A program made the translations under genes and the position numbers. The notes beneath the pieces were generated by a model that saw only the letters and a list, made by a program, of their open reading frames with translations, was not told the origin of the DNA and did not search any database. 64,000 bases of DNA from an uncultured Alphaproteobacteria bacterium (GTDB lineage Bacteria > Pseudomonadota > Alphaproteobacteria > Geminicoccales > Geminicoccaceae), in assembly GCA_937995535.1 (NCBI GenBank), contig CALKJU010000009.1, forward strand, positions 178,692 through 242,691. The letters run 5' to 3'. This document shows, piece by piece, positions 30,850 to 39,712 of this stretch. Numbering within the stretch: the stretch's first letter is position 1; every line of letters starts with the position of its first letter.

Positions 30850-33365
30850 ACCCCGGGCGGATGTTGATGCTCGGTCGGATCGCCGCCCGTGACCTGCGCG
30901 GCGGATTCGGCGGCTTCGCCGTGTTCCTCATGAGCCTCGCGCTGGGGGTGGCGGCGATCGTCGCTGTCGGGACGATCAACCGCGGTGTGCAGGAGAGCGT
31001 GACGCGCGACGGACGGGCGCTGCTGGGCGGCGATCTCGTCATCCAGAACGCCAACGTCGCGCTGAGCGAGGAGGAGGTGCGCGGACTGGTTCCGGAGGCG
31101 GAGCGCATGACGCTGGTCACGCGGAGCACGACGCTGGCCGAGAGCGACGCCGACCGCCGGGTCGCGGTCTCGTTGAAGGCCGTGGGCGATGGGTGGCCGC
31201 TCTACGGGGCCGTCGAGCTCGAGCCGCCGCTGTCGATCGAGGCGGCACTGGCCGACGGCGGCGCGGTCGCCGAGCCGGCACTGCTGGCACGGCTCGGCGT
31301 CGAGCTTGGCGATCGAATCCGCATCGGCACCGTGGACGTGACGCTGCGCGCGATTATCCTGCGCGAGCCTGATCGCCTGGGCGGCATGTTCGCCTTCGGG
31401 CCGCGGCTGATCGTCAGCCAAGCGACGCTGGAGCGGGCGGCCATTCTCGCGCCCGGGGCGCTCGCGGAGTTTTCCTGGCGGATCGGGCTGCGGCCAGGGG
31501 CGGATCCGGTGGCGCTGGCCCGTACACTCGAGGCGAACCACGACGATGCCCGCTGGCAGGTCCGCGAGCCGACCGATGTTCAGGAGCGTGTGGCTTGGTT
31601 TACCGATCGGCTCGGGACCTATCTGACGCTGGCTGGGCTGACCGCCCTGCTGACCGGCGGCGTCGGCATCGGCTTGGCCATCGCCAGTTACCTTCGTGCG
31701 CGCCAGGCAACGATCGCCACCATGAAGAGTCTCGGCGCCACCACGGCGCAGATCTTCTCGATCTACCTCCTGCAGGTGTCGGCGCTGGTCCTGACCGGTG
31801 TGGTGGGTGGGGTCGTGCTCGGACTGGCACTGCCGATCCTGCTCCACCTACTGCCCGCCGGGCTGCTGCCGGTCATGCCGCGGATCGGCCTGTACGCGGC
31901 ACCGATCGCGCTCGCTGCCACGGCCGGCCTGCTCACGGCCGTGGTGTTCGCCATGCTCCCGCTGGCGGCCGCACGCGAGGTCTCGGCGGCGGGCCTGTTC
32001 CGACAACTCGTCGACCCACCGCGGCGGCGTCGCCGCTGGTCCGATATCGCGGTGGTCGTGACGGCTCTGGCGCTGCTCGCGCTGCTCGCCGTGGCGACCG
32101 CACCGCAGCTCGGTCCGGCGCTCTGGTTCATCGGTATCGCCGCGGTGGCCGCGCTCGTGCTCGCCGTGGCCGCGGCAACGTTCCTGCGTCTGCTCGCGGG
32201 GATCGAGCGGTACCTGCCCACGCGCCTGCGTCTGCCCTGTGCCAACCTGCATCGCCCCGGCTCGGGTGCTGCCGCCGTCATCGTCGCGGTCGGCGCGGGG
32301 CTTGCGGTGCTCACCGCCATCGGGATCCTGCAGAGCAATCTGACCCGGGAGATCGCAAGCCGCACCGACGAGCGGGCGCCGAGCCACATTCTGATCGACA
32401 TCCAACCGGACCAGATTGCAGACCTCAACGCGATCGTCGCCGCGACGCCCGACGCCCGGCTGGTGCAGGCCGCGCCGATGCTGCGGGCGCGGATCGTGCG
32501 CATCGCCGGTGTGCCGGTCGAGCAGGCGCGGGTCGCCGAGCATGTCGCGTGGACCCTCGAGCGCGATCGCGGGCTCAGCTACGCGGCCGAGCTGCCGGCC
32601 GGAAGCGAGCTTTCCGCTGGGACATGGTGGCCGGCCGACTATTCTGGGCCGGCCCTGGTCTCGGTCGAGGACGAGGTGGCACTCGGCTACGGCGTCGGCG
32701 TCGGCGACACGCTCGCCTTCAACATCCTCGGCCGCGTGGTCGAGGCACGGATCGCCAACCTCCGGCGCGAGATCGACTGGGGCAGCGGCCGGCTCGACTT
32801 CGTCTTCATCCTCAGCCCGGGGGTGCTTGAGGGCGCACCGCACACCTGGATCGCCGCGGCCGACGTGCCGACGGAGGCGAGCGCGGCGTTCATCGATCGG
32901 ATCGCGGAGCGGCTGCCGAACGTCACGCCGGTCGAGGTCCGCCAGATCGCGCAACAGGTCGAGGAGACGCTTGGCAAGATCGCGCTGGCGATCCGCACTG
33001 TCGCGGCGGTCACGCTGGTCAGTGGCGCGCTGGTCCTTGCCGGCGCGGTCGGCGCGGCGCGCCAGCGGCACCGCTACCAGGCGGTCATGCTCAAGGTCCT
33101 CGGCGCCCGGCGCCGGGATGTGATTGGCCTGTTCCTCGCCGAATACGCGGTGCTCGGCGCCGCCGCCGCGCTGGTCGGCATCGTGATCGGCAGCCTCGCC
33201 GCCTACGGGGTCGTGTGGTGGTTCTTCGGCATGACCTTCCACCCCGCACCGGGGACGGTCGCGACGATCGTCGGATTCGCGCTGGCGCTGTGTCTCGCCG
33301 CGGGTGCGGTGGGCCTGTTGCGCACGCTCCGCCAGTCCTCGGCCGCAGTGCTGCGGAGCGCCTGA
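30846..33365 (+). CDS. FtsX/MacB-type ABC transporter permease, YbbP-like
   Basis: An 839-residue permease with an N-terminal helix, a periplasmic domain of about 220 residues, a first FtsX domain near 260-360 (TYLTLAGLTALLTGGVGIGLA), a second periplasmic domain, and a second FtsX domain at the C-terminus (RTVAAVTLVSGALVLAGAVG). This double FtsX layout is that of YbbP. With the ATPase and the neighbouring TesA-like esterase it may export or remodel a lipid or peptide at the envelope; the substrate is not known. Confidence 0.9.
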   Translation: MNPGRMLMLGRIAARDLRGGFGGFAVFLMSLALGVAAIVAVGTINRGVQESVTRDGRALLGGDLVIQNANVALSEEEVRGLVPEAERMTLVTRSTTLAESDADRRVAVSLKAVGDGWPLYGAVELEPPLSIEAALADGGAVAEPALLARLGVELGDRIRIGTVDVTLRAIILREPDRLGGMFAFGPRLIVSQATLERAAILAPGALAEFSWRIGLRPGADPVALARTLEANHDDARWQVREPTDVQERVAWFTDRLGTYLTLAGLTALLTGGVGIGLAIASYLRARQATIATMKSLGATTAQIFSIYLLQVSALVLTGVVGGVVLGLALPILLHLLPAGLLPVMPRIGLYAAPIALAATAGLLTAVVFAMLPLAAAREVSAAGLFRQLVDPPRRRRRWSDIAVVVTALALLALLAVATAPQLGPALWFIGIAAVAALVLAVAAATFLRLLAGIERYLPTRLRLPCANLHRPGSGAAAVIVAVGAGLAVLTAIGILQSNLTREIASRTDERAPSHILIDIQPDQIADLNAIVAATPDARLVQAAPMLRARIVRIAGVPVEQARVAEHVAWTLERDRGLSYAAELPAGSELSAGTWWPADYSGPALVSVEDEVALGYGVGVGDTLAFNILGRVVEARIANLRREIDWGSGRLDFVFILSPGVLEGAPHTWIAAADVPTEASAAFIDRIAERLPNVTPVEVRQIAQQVEETLGKIALAIRTVAAVTLVSGALVLAGAVGAARQRHRYQAVMLKVLGARRRDVIGLFLAEYAVLGAAAALVGIVIGSLAAYGVVWWFFGMTFHPAPGTVATIVGFALALCLAAGAVGLLRTLRQSSAAVLRSA

Positions 33366-33376
33366 GGTGTGCCACG

Positions 33377-33412
33377 ATGTGCGAGTCCTGTGCGTGCACC
33401 GATCGGCCGTGA
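33377..33412 (+). CDS. Possible 11-residue Cys-rich leader peptide upstream of ccdA
   Basis: A tiny frame encoding MCESCACTDRP ends seven bases before the ccdA ATG. It has a GAGG Shine-Dalgarno sequence nine bases upstream, which overlaps the stop of the preceding permease gene. Three of eleven residues are Cys (C-x2-C-x-C). It could be a translated leader that couples ccdA expression to cysteine supply or thiol status, or simply chance; the evidence is position and composition only. Confidence 0.25.
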   Translation: MCESCACTDRP

Positions 33413-33419
33413 TAGAGCG

Positions 33420-34160
33420 ATGAGTATGGTTGATCTGAGCCTGATCGGGTTCGCGACGGCCTTCGCCGCCGGGGTGATCTCGTTCCTGTCGCCTTGCGTG
33501 CTGCCGCTGGTGCCGGGCTACGTCTCCTATGTCACCGGCAGCTCGCTCGACGACTTGCGCGCCGGGCACACCGAGACGCGCCGCGTCATGCCGCTCGCCG
33601 TCGCGTTCGTCGCGGGATTCACGACGGTGTTCGTGGCCCTGGGTGCGAGCGCCACGCTGCTCGGCCAGACGCTGCTGGCGTGGCGCTACGAGCTCGGCAT
33701 CGCTGCCGGCGTCGTCATCGTCCTGTTCGGCCTTCACATGCTGGGTCTGACGCCGTTCTCGCTGCTGCAGCGCGATGCCCGGCTGCAGGTCGAGACGACC
33801 CGCGGGCGCGCCGTCGGCGCCTACCTGCTCGGTCTGGCCTTCGCGTTCGGCTGGACGCCCTGCATCGGTCCCGTCCTCGGTGCGATCTTGACCCTGGGCG
33901 CGAGCAGCGCCGACGTGACACGCGGCACCACACTGCTCCTCGTCTACGCGCTGGGGCTCGGCCTGCCATTCCTCTTCGCGGCGTTGTTCACCGACCGGCT
34001 GCTCGTGCAGATGCGCCGCCTCGCGCGCGCCGGAGCTGCGCTGCAACGGGTCGCCGGCGGGGTGCTCGTGGCCATGGGCCTCCTGATGGTGACCGGACAG
34101 CTCGAGCTGGTCGCCTATTGGTTCCTGGAGACCTTCCCCGCGCTGAGCCGACTGGGCTGA
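33420..34160 (+). CDS. ccdA: CcdA-family thiol-disulfide membrane transporter
   Basis: A 246-residue protein with six membrane helices and the two redox cysteines of the family, in FLSPCVLPLVPGY (helix 1) and GWTPCIGP (helix 4). CcdA passes electrons from cytosolic thioredoxin to periplasmic thiol proteins for cytochrome c maturation. The ATG at 33420 is used; another ATG two codons later is equally possible. No cytochrome c maturation genes are adjacent. Confidence 0.93.
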   Translation: MSMVDLSLIGFATAFAAGVISFLSPCVLPLVPGYVSYVTGSSLDDLRAGHTETRRVMPLAVAFVAGFTTVFVALGASATLLGQTLLAWRYELGIAAGVVIVLFGLHMLGLTPFSLLQRDARLQVETTRGRAVGAYLLGLAFAFGWTPCIGPVLGAILTLGASSADVTRGTTLLLVYALGLGLPFLFAALFTDRLLVQMRRLARAGAALQRVAGGVLVAMGLLMVTGQLELVAYWFLETFPALSRLG

Positions 34161-34238
34161 AAGAAGCGTCAGTCTTCAGATCTGCCGGTTTGTCTCCGTT
34201 TGTCACCGTACGCCGGCGCGTGCTTGAGGCAATCGGGC

Positions 34239-34268
34239 TTGAAGGCCATCCCGCTTCGCCCATATGAT
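34239..34268 (+). promoter_or_regulatory. Putative sigma-70-type promoter of the Bax inhibitor-1 gene
   Basis: TTGAAG at 34239-34244 and TATGAT at 34263-34268 are separated by 18 bases in the 143-base gap after ccdA, which is visibly less G+C-rich. The predicted start of transcription is near 34275, leaving a leader of roughly 30 bases with a GAGAGGG Shine-Dalgarno region before the ATG at 34304. Confidence 0.55.
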
Positions 34269-34303
34269 GGCGTGGGTCCAAACTTATCGAGAGGGCAGCA
34301 AGG

Positions 34304-35020
34304 ATGGCGTTCACCACCGACCCACGGGTCGCCCGTGCGCGGGTCGCGTCGGCGGAGGTCGATGTCGGCCTCCGTCAGTATATGCTCGCAGTCTACAACT
34401 ATATGGGGCTGGGGCTGGCCATCACCGGCTTGGTCGCGATGGTCGTCGCGTCGAGCCCTGCCCTCTACGGTCCGATCTTCGGCACGCCGCTCAAGTGGGT
34501 GGTGATGCTCGCCCCGCTGGGGTTCGTGTTCTTCCTCGGCGCGCGCATCACCTCGATGAGCGTCAGCGCGGCCCAGATCACGTTCTGGCTGTTCGCTGCC
34601 GTGATGGGCATGTCGCTGGCCAGCATCTTCCTGGTTTTCACCGGGGAGAGCATCGCGCGCGTGTTCTTCATCACCGCCGGCACGTTCGGGGCGATGAGCC
34701 TCTACGGCTACACGACGAAGCGTGATCTGTCGCAGTTCGGCTCCTTCCTCATCATGGGCCTGATCGGCGTGATCATCGCCTCGCTGGTCAACCTGTTCCT
34801 GGCCAGCTCCGCCCTGCAGTTCGCCGTCAGTGTCATCGGCGTGCTGGTGTTCGTCGGCCTCACCGCCTACGACACTCAGCGGATCAAGGAGATGTACTAC
34901 GAGCTGGACGACGGCGACGTGATGGCGAAGAAGTCGATCATGGGCGCGCTGTCGCTGTACCTCAACTTCATCAACCTGTTCGTCATGCTGATGCAGCTCT
35001 TCGGGCAGCAGCGCGACTGA
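34304..35020 (+). CDS. Bax inhibitor-1/YccA-family membrane protein
   Basis: A 238-residue protein with seven predicted membrane helices. The N-terminal LRQYMLAVYNYMGLGLAITG, the middle ITAGTFGAMSLYGY and the C-terminal YDTQRIKEMYYELDD with ALSLYLNFINLFVMLM are conserved landmarks of the bacterial BI-1 family. These proteins are proposed pH-sensitive calcium leak channels or modulators of membrane proteases; YccA interacts with FtsH in E. coli. It has its own predicted promoter. Confidence 0.95.
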   Translation: MAFTTDPRVARARVASAEVDVGLRQYMLAVYNYMGLGLAITGLVAMVVASSPALYGPIFGTPLKWVVMLAPLGFVFFLGARITSMSVSAAQITFWLFAAVMGMSLASIFLVFTGESIARVFFITAGTFGAMSLYGYTTKRDLSQFGSFLIMGLIGVIIASLVNLFLASSALQFAVSVIGVLVFVGLTAYDTQRIKEMYYELDDGDVMAKKSIMGALSLYLNFINLFVMLMQLFGQQRD

Positions 35021-35024
35021 CGGG

Positions 35025-36002
35025 TTGGCCGTCTCGGATCCGGCGAGGGTCCGTCCCGGATGGGGCGGGCCCTTCGTCTTTCTGATCACCGCGCTGGGCC
35101 TGTTCGGCTGCGTCGGGCCTGCTGACAATGCCCTCGCGCTGTCCATCGAGATGCGGCCGCTCGATCTGCCCGAGCCGCTCGGGCGTGACCGACGAGTCGG
35201 CGAGGCGGAGCTGCTCGGCGCGTGGCAGCTACGTTCCCGTGCTCCCGGGTTCGGCGGCTTCTCGGCCCTGCTTGTCGAAGGCGAGACCTTTCTCGCGCTG
35301 AGCGATCGTGCGGTTCTGTGGCGGGCGCGCATCGAGCGCGGCGACGACGGCACGTTGAACGGCCTCGACGGGTGGCGATCGGTCCCGGTCGGCGATCCGG
35401 CGCGCGACGACACCGAGGCCCTGGCCCGGCTTGCCGACGGCGCGCTGGTCATTGCGGTCGAGACGCCGTTCGCGCTGCGCGCGCTCGAGAGCCGGCCACC
35501 GCCCAATACCGGGGCTTTCATCGCTGCGCTGGGTGACCTGCCGCGCAACCGCGGTGTCGAGGCGCTGGCTTCGCTGCCCGACAGCGGGATCGTGGCGTTG
35601 GCCGAGGGCCGTGAGACCGACGGTACCCATCGGGTCGCGATTCTCGATCGCAGCGGTGTCGCGATGCGCCGCTATCGCACCGAGAGCGGCTTCGACCCGA
35701 CCGGGGCGGACCGGCTGGGGCGGAACTTGTTCGTCCTCGAGCGGCGGCTGTCGCTCCTGGGGGGCTTCGAGAGCCGGATCGTTGTGCTCGACGCCGCTGC
35801 CATTCCAGCAGCCCGAACGCCGCTCGTGGGGCGCGAGATCGCGCGTTTGGGGGTGGCCATGATCAGCGAGAACTTCGAGGGGATCGCGGCCACGCGCGAG
35901 GCCGACGGCGCGGTGCTCCTCTACGTCATCTCCGACGACAACTTCAGCCCGGTGCAGCGCACGCTGCTACTTCAGCTCCGCTGGCGCGATCGGTCCGGCT
36001 GA
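35025..36002 (+). CDS. Lipoprotein with 'esterase-like activity of phytase' domain
   Basis: A 325-residue exported protein. The N-terminus has a positively charged stretch, a hydrophobic core and the lipobox LFGC, so it should be anchored to a membrane as a lipoprotein. The rest is a beta-propeller-like domain (GFGGFSALLVEGETFLALSD, NRGVEALASLPDSGIVALAEG, SENFEGIAA) matching the PF13449 family, found in putative phytase-like esterases. The only suitable start before the signal is the TTG at 35025, four bases after the previous stop, which suggests coupling to the BI-1 gene and weak translation. Confidence 0.75.
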   Translation: MAVSDPARVRPGWGGPFVFLITALGLFGCVGPADNALALSIEMRPLDLPEPLGRDRRVGEAELLGAWQLRSRAPGFGGFSALLVEGETFLALSDRAVLWRARIERGDDGTLNGLDGWRSVPVGDPARDDTEALARLADGALVIAVETPFALRALESRPPPNTGAFIAALGDLPRNRGVEALASLPDSGIVALAEGRETDGTHRVAILDRSGVAMRRYRTESGFDPTGADRLGRNLFVLERRLSLLGGFESRIVVLDAAAIPAARTPLVGREIARLGVAMISENFEGIAATREADGAVLLYVISDDNFSPVQRTLLLQLRWRDRSG

Positions 36003-36006
36003 GGTG

Positions 36007-36303
36007 TCAGACCTGCTCCTTGGCCTCCCGGGCGGCCACGATCCGCTTGCGCAGCTGGAGCAGCTCAGGCGAGAGGTCGGCCGGGGCGAGCTTCGTCAGG
36101 TAGCCGTCGATGCCACCGGCCTTCTCGATCGAGCGCAGCGTGCTCGCGGCGACACGAAGCCGGATCGGCTGCCCCAGGAGCTCGCTGTAGAGGCGGCGCG
36201 ACTGGAGATTGGGCAGGAAGCGGCGCCTCGTCCGGTTGTTGGCGTGGCTGACATTGTTGCCGGTCAACACGCCCTTGCCGGTGAGCGCACAGCGTCGCGA
36301 CAT
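36007..36303 (-). CDS. rpmB: 50S ribosomal protein L28
   Basis: A 98-residue large-subunit protein starting [29 protein letters not shown] and continuing [12 protein letters not shown], which is the L28 signature. It has the C-terminal extension usual in alphaproteobacteria. It lies 89 bases downstream of deoA on the same strand and is convergent with the lipoprotein gene, with four bases between the stops; no clear terminator is seen. Confidence 0.97.
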   Translation of the reverse strand: MSRRCALTGKGVLTGNNVSHANNRTRRRFLPNLQSRRLYSELLGQPIRLRVAASTLRSIEKAGGIDGYLTKLAPADLSPELLQLRKRIVAAREAKEQV

Positions 36304-36392
36304 CGATCGATCCTCGGCACGCAGCTACTCGTCGCGGCCGAGCTGCCCCGCCGCGAAACAGACGTGCCAGATACGCGACGGCCCGAGACCGG

Positions 36393-37712
36393 TCAAGCGG
36401 CGGGCAGCCGCTCGCGAACCGGCGGCGGTGGTGCGACGGCCACGTCGGCGAGCGAGAACGCCGCGGCCACCTCCGCGGCACCGAGCTGCCAACCCGCCTC
36501 GTCACGGGCGTGGACGACGGCGAGCGGAACGCCGTCACCGCATCGCTCGCCGACGCCTCGCACCTCGGTGAGCCCGACATGGTGGTCGACGCCGTCACTC
36601 GGATGCCGACGCCCGCCGCCCATCGCGACGATCGCCAGCCCGAGCCGGCGTACGTCGATTGCGGCCACATAACCGCGGTGCGGCGGCACGACGGGCCGGA
36701 TGACGGGGGCCGGCCGCAGGTGGCGCTTCGGTCGCTCGACGATATCGCCCGGACCGCCGAGCGCCGCCACCATGCGGCCGAACCGCTCGGCCGCGGCACC
36801 GCTCCTGAGCGCGTCACTGGCGTACCGCTCGCCTTCGGCGGCCGTGGCCGCCCCGCCGGCCAGGACGAGCGCCTCGCCGGCGAGCGCCAGGGTGAGGGTG
36901 CGCAGACGCGGCTCGACGACGTCTCCGCGCAGCATCGCCAGTGCCTCGCCCAGCTCGAGCGCGTTGCCGGCGGTGCGCCCCAGACACTGGTCCATGTCGG
37001 TCAGCAAGGCGGAGCAGCGCAGCCCGGCACCGGCGGCGACCTCGACCAGCGTCGTGGCGAGCTCCCGCGCCCTGGCGACCTCCGGCAGGAACGCCCCGCT
37101 GCCGACCTTGACGTCCATGACCAGCGCGTGCGGGCCGCCGGCGAGCTTCTTCGAGAGGATCGAGGCGGTGATCAGCGGGATGCTCTCGACCGTCGCGGTG
37201 ACGTCGCGGATGGCATAGAGCCGGCGGTCGGCCGGCGCGAGATCGTCGGTCTGGCCGACGATGGCGCAGCCCACCTCGCGCACCACCCGCCGCAGGCGAC
37301 CGAGTTCGGGCCGCGTATCGTAGCCGCGGATGCTCTCCAGCTTGTCGAGCGTGCCACCGGTATGGCCGAGGCCGCGCCCCGAGAGCATCGGCACGAAGCA
37401 GCCACAGGCGGCGAGGATCGGGGCGAGTACGAGGCTCACCTTGTCCCCGACGCCACCGGTCGAGTGCTTGTCGACGACGGGACCGGGCAGCCCCGACCAA
37501 TCGAGCACCTGGCCGCTGTCGCGCATCGCCACGGTCAAGGCGACGGTCTCGGCACGGCTCATCCCGCGACAGACCACCGCCATGGCGAAGGCCCCGAGCT
37601 GCGCGTCGACGAGATCGCCACTCGTGATGCCGGCGACGAGGAAGCCGATCTCCTCCTCCGTCAGCTCGGCGCCGTCACGTTTGCGGCGGAGGATCTCCTG
37701 CGGCAGCGGCAT
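36393..37712 (-). CDS. deoA: Thymidine phosphorylase
   Basis: A 439-residue enzyme that cleaves thymidine (and deoxyuridine) with phosphate to deoxyribose 1-phosphate. VDKHSTGGVGDKVSL is the phosphate-binding signature of the pyrimidine phosphorylase family, followed by SGRGLGHTGGTLDKLESI and VMDVKVGSGAF. The ATG at 37712 gives the family N-terminus (PQEILRRKRDGAELT). It is the last gene of the nucleoside operon, seven bases after deoC. Confidence 0.96.
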   Translation of the reverse strand: MPLPQEILRRKRDGAELTEEEIGFLVAGITSGDLVDAQLGAFAMAVVCRGMSRAETVALTVAMRDSGQVLDWSGLPGPVVDKHSTGGVGDKVSLVLAPILAACGCFVPMLSGRGLGHTGGTLDKLESIRGYDTRPELGRLRRVVREVGCAIVGQTDDLAPADRRLYAIRDVTATVESIPLITASILSKKLAGGPHALVMDVKVGSGAFLPEVARARELATTLVEVAAGAGLRCSALLTDMDQCLGRTAGNALELGEALAMLRGDVVEPRLRTLTLALAGEALVLAGGAATAAEGERYASDALRSGAAAERFGRMVAALGGPGDIVERPKRHLRPAPVIRPVVPPHRGYVAAIDVRRLGLAIVAMGGGRRHPSDGVDHHVGLTEVRGVGERCGDGVPLAVVHARDEAGWQLGAAEVAAAFSLADVAVAPPPPVRERLPAA

Positions 37713-37719
37713 GGTGCGA

Positions 37720-38523
37720 TCAGTAGGGACTTGCAGTCGGTTCGTCGTCCGGGCGGCCGAGCTGCCGCAGGAGGTCGTCGAGGAGACCGGAAGCACCGAA
37801 ACGGAAGGTGCGCGGCGTCGCCCATCCCTCGCCCAGCATGAAGTCGGCAAGGCGCAGATAGGGGGCAGCATCGGCGACGGTACGGATGCCACCCGCCGCC
37901 TTGAAGCCGACGCGGCCGTCCGCTTCGGCGCACACCGCGAGCAGTGCCGTGGCCGCCTCCAGGGTCGCCCCGACCTCGGTCTTGCCTGTCGACGTCTTGA
38001 GGAAATCGGCGCCGGCCATGACCCCTGTACGGGCCGCGCCGGTGATCAGCTCGGGCTCTCGCAGCACGCCCGTCTCGAGGATCAGCTTGAGTGTGGTGCC
38101 GTCCCCGACCGCATCGCGGCAGACCGCGACGAGCTCGCCGACGATGCCGATGTCGCCGTCGAGTATCGCCTGGATCGGGGCCACGACGTCGATCTCGTCG
38201 GCTCCGCCAGCGAACGCTGCCGCCACCTCGTCGGCGATCGCCAGCAGGTCGTCGCCACCGTGCGGGAAGTTGGCGACCGTGGCGAGCCTGACGGCAGAGC
38301 CCACGAGCAGGGATTGCGCCTGCGCGAGGTGACTCGGGTAGAGGCACACGGCCGCGACGCCGTGCGCCACGGCACGACGGCACAGCCGCTCGATCTCGGC
38401 CGGCGTCTCGTTGCCGGCGAGACTGGTCAGGTCGAGCAGCGGCAGCGCCCGCCGGGCCACGTCCGCACCGGCCGATGCCGCGCGCGCCCGGCGCAGCAGT
38501 TCGGCCGCGTCAAGCGGTGGCAC
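37720..38523 (-). CDS. deoC: Deoxyribose-phosphate aldolase
   Basis: A 267-residue class I aldolase that splits deoxyribose 5-phosphate into glyceraldehyde 3-phosphate and acetaldehyde. The Schiff-base Lys lies in ADFLKTSTGK and the second catalytic Lys in GFKAAGGIRT; VCLYPSHL and VANFPHG are further family blocks. I use the GTG at 38523, which overlaps the end of the upstream fusion gene by 14 bases; the longer upstream frame is antisense to nothing conserved and overlaps that gene deeply. A phosphopentomutase, needed to link DeoA and PNP to DeoC, is not in the operon. Confidence 0.93.
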   Translation of the reverse strand: MPPLDAAELLRRARAASAGADVARRALPLLDLTSLAGNETPAEIERLCRRAVAHGVAAVCLYPSHLAQAQSLLVGSAVRLATVANFPHGGDDLLAIADEVAAAFAGGADEIDVVAPIQAILDGDIGIVGELVAVCRDAVGDGTTLKLILETGVLREPELITGAARTGVMAGADFLKTSTGKTEVGATLEAATALLAVCAEADGRVGFKAAGGIRTVADAAPYLRLADFMLGEGWATPRTFRFGASGLLDDLLRQLGRPDDEPTASPY

Positions 38524-39712
38524 GGGCGAATCCCGGCATCGCCGCCTCCAGGAGGCGGCGCAACGCGGCCGCGGCCTTGCCGGACTGCTCCAGCGTCTCC
38601 TGGTGGCTGAGCGCAGCACCGCTCATTCCGGCGGCGAGGTTGGTCACGATCGAGATGGCCGCCACCCGAAGCCCGGCGGCGCGCGCGGCGATCGCCTCCG
38701 GCACGGTCGACATGCCGACGAGATCCGCGCCGAGCGTGCGATAGGCGCGGATCTCGGCCGGGGTCTCGAAGCAGGGCCCGAGCACCGCGAGGTAGACGCC
38801 TTCGGCCAAAGGCACGCCGGCAGTCGCCGCGGTCTCGAACAGCACGCCGCGCAGGGCCGCATCGTAGACCGCGCTCATGTCGACGAAGCGCGCCGCGCCG
38901 ACCAGCGGGTTGGTCCCCTGGAGGTTGATGTGGTCGCTGAGCACGACCAGCGCGCCCGGCCCGACGTCGGGGCGCAGCGAGCCCGCGGCGTTGGTCAGCA
39001 GCAGGATCCGGCAGCCGATCTCGGCCAGCGCGTCCACGAGCCGCGCCACCTCGCCGGGTGGGCGTCCCTCGTAGAGATGTACTCGCCCCTGGAGGCAGGC
39101 GACCGGTACGCCACCCAGCCGGCCTAGCACTAGGCGACCGGCGTGGCCGCTCACCGTCGGGCGTGGGAACCCCGGCAGGTCGCGATAGTCGATGACGGCC
39201 TCGGGCATGATGGCGTCGGCGATCTCGCCCAGGCCCGAGCCGAGGATCAGTCCGACGGCCGGCACGAAACCGGGAGCGCGCTCGGCCAGCACCGCGGCGA
39301 TGGACGCGGGCGCCACCGATCCCGCGCCGAGATCGCTCGGTCCGAACGCCCGGGGCAGCAGCTCGCCGAGGGTGGTGGTGACCAGCTCGCCGCCTGTCCC
39401 GGCGAGATGGACGACCGTGTCGGGTCCGCCAAACTCGTTGAGCCGCTGCCGGCAGCCGCCGCACGGCGCGCACGGCTCGGGACCGCTGCCGATGACCAGC
39501 ACCTCGACGACGCGGCGCTCGCCGGCGGTGACCATGGCGCCGAGCGCGGACGCCTCGGCGCACTGGCCCTGGGGGTAGGCGGCGTTCTCGACGTTGCCGC
39601 CGGAGAAGATCCGGCCGGTGGCGCTGCGCAGCGCGGCGCCGACCTGGAACCGTGAATAGGGAGCATAGGCCGCGTCACGCGCGGCGCGGGCGGCGGCCAG
39701 CAGGTCGTTCAT
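38510..39712 (-). CDS. Cytidine deaminase / purine nucleoside phosphorylase fusion protein
   Basis: A single uninterrupted 400-residue frame. Residues 1-125 are a complete cytidine deaminase: CAE at 51-53 and PCGGCRQ at 83-89 give the zinc ligands Cys 51, 84 and 87 and catalytic Glu 53. After a linker of about 20 residues, residues 150-400 are a complete trimeric-type purine nucleoside phosphorylase: GLILGSGLGEIA, SGHAGRL, RVHLYEG, TNAAGSLRPD, PCFETPAEIRAY, VGMSTVPEA and IVTNLAAG. The two are normally separate neighbouring genes. Both halves look catalytically intact. Its ATG overlaps the permease stop (ATGA) and its stop lies inside deoC, so it is embedded in the nucleoside operon. Confidence 0.88.
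   Translation of the reverse strand: MNDLLAAARAARDAAYAPYSRFQVGAALRSATGRIFSGGNVENAAYPQGQCAEASALGAMVTAGERRVVEVLVIGSGPEPCAPCGGCRQRLNEFGGPDTVVHLAGTGGELVTTTLGELLPRAFGPSDLGAGSVAPASIAAVLAERAPGFVPAVGLILGSGLGEIADAIMPEAVIDYRDLPGFPRPTVSGHAGRLVLGRLGGVPVACLQGRVHLYEGRPPGEVARLVDALAEIGCRILLLTNAAGSLRPDVGPGALVVLSDHINLQGTNPLVGAARFVDMSAVYDAALRGVLFETAATAGVPLAEGVYLAVLGPCFETPAEIRAYRTLGADLVGMSTVPEAIAARAAGLRVAAISIVTNLAAGMSGAALSHQETLEQSGKAAAALRRLLEAAMPGFARATA

Noticed and set aside
31848..34046. A 732-codon minus-strand open frame across the YbbP-like permease and ccdA
   Set aside because: No domain, extreme R/H/D/E/Q content, and full overlap with two recognisable genes.
36003..36006. A shared terminator between the convergent lipoprotein gene and rpmB
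   Set aside because: Only four bases separate the stops and no hairpin with a T-run is visible on either side.
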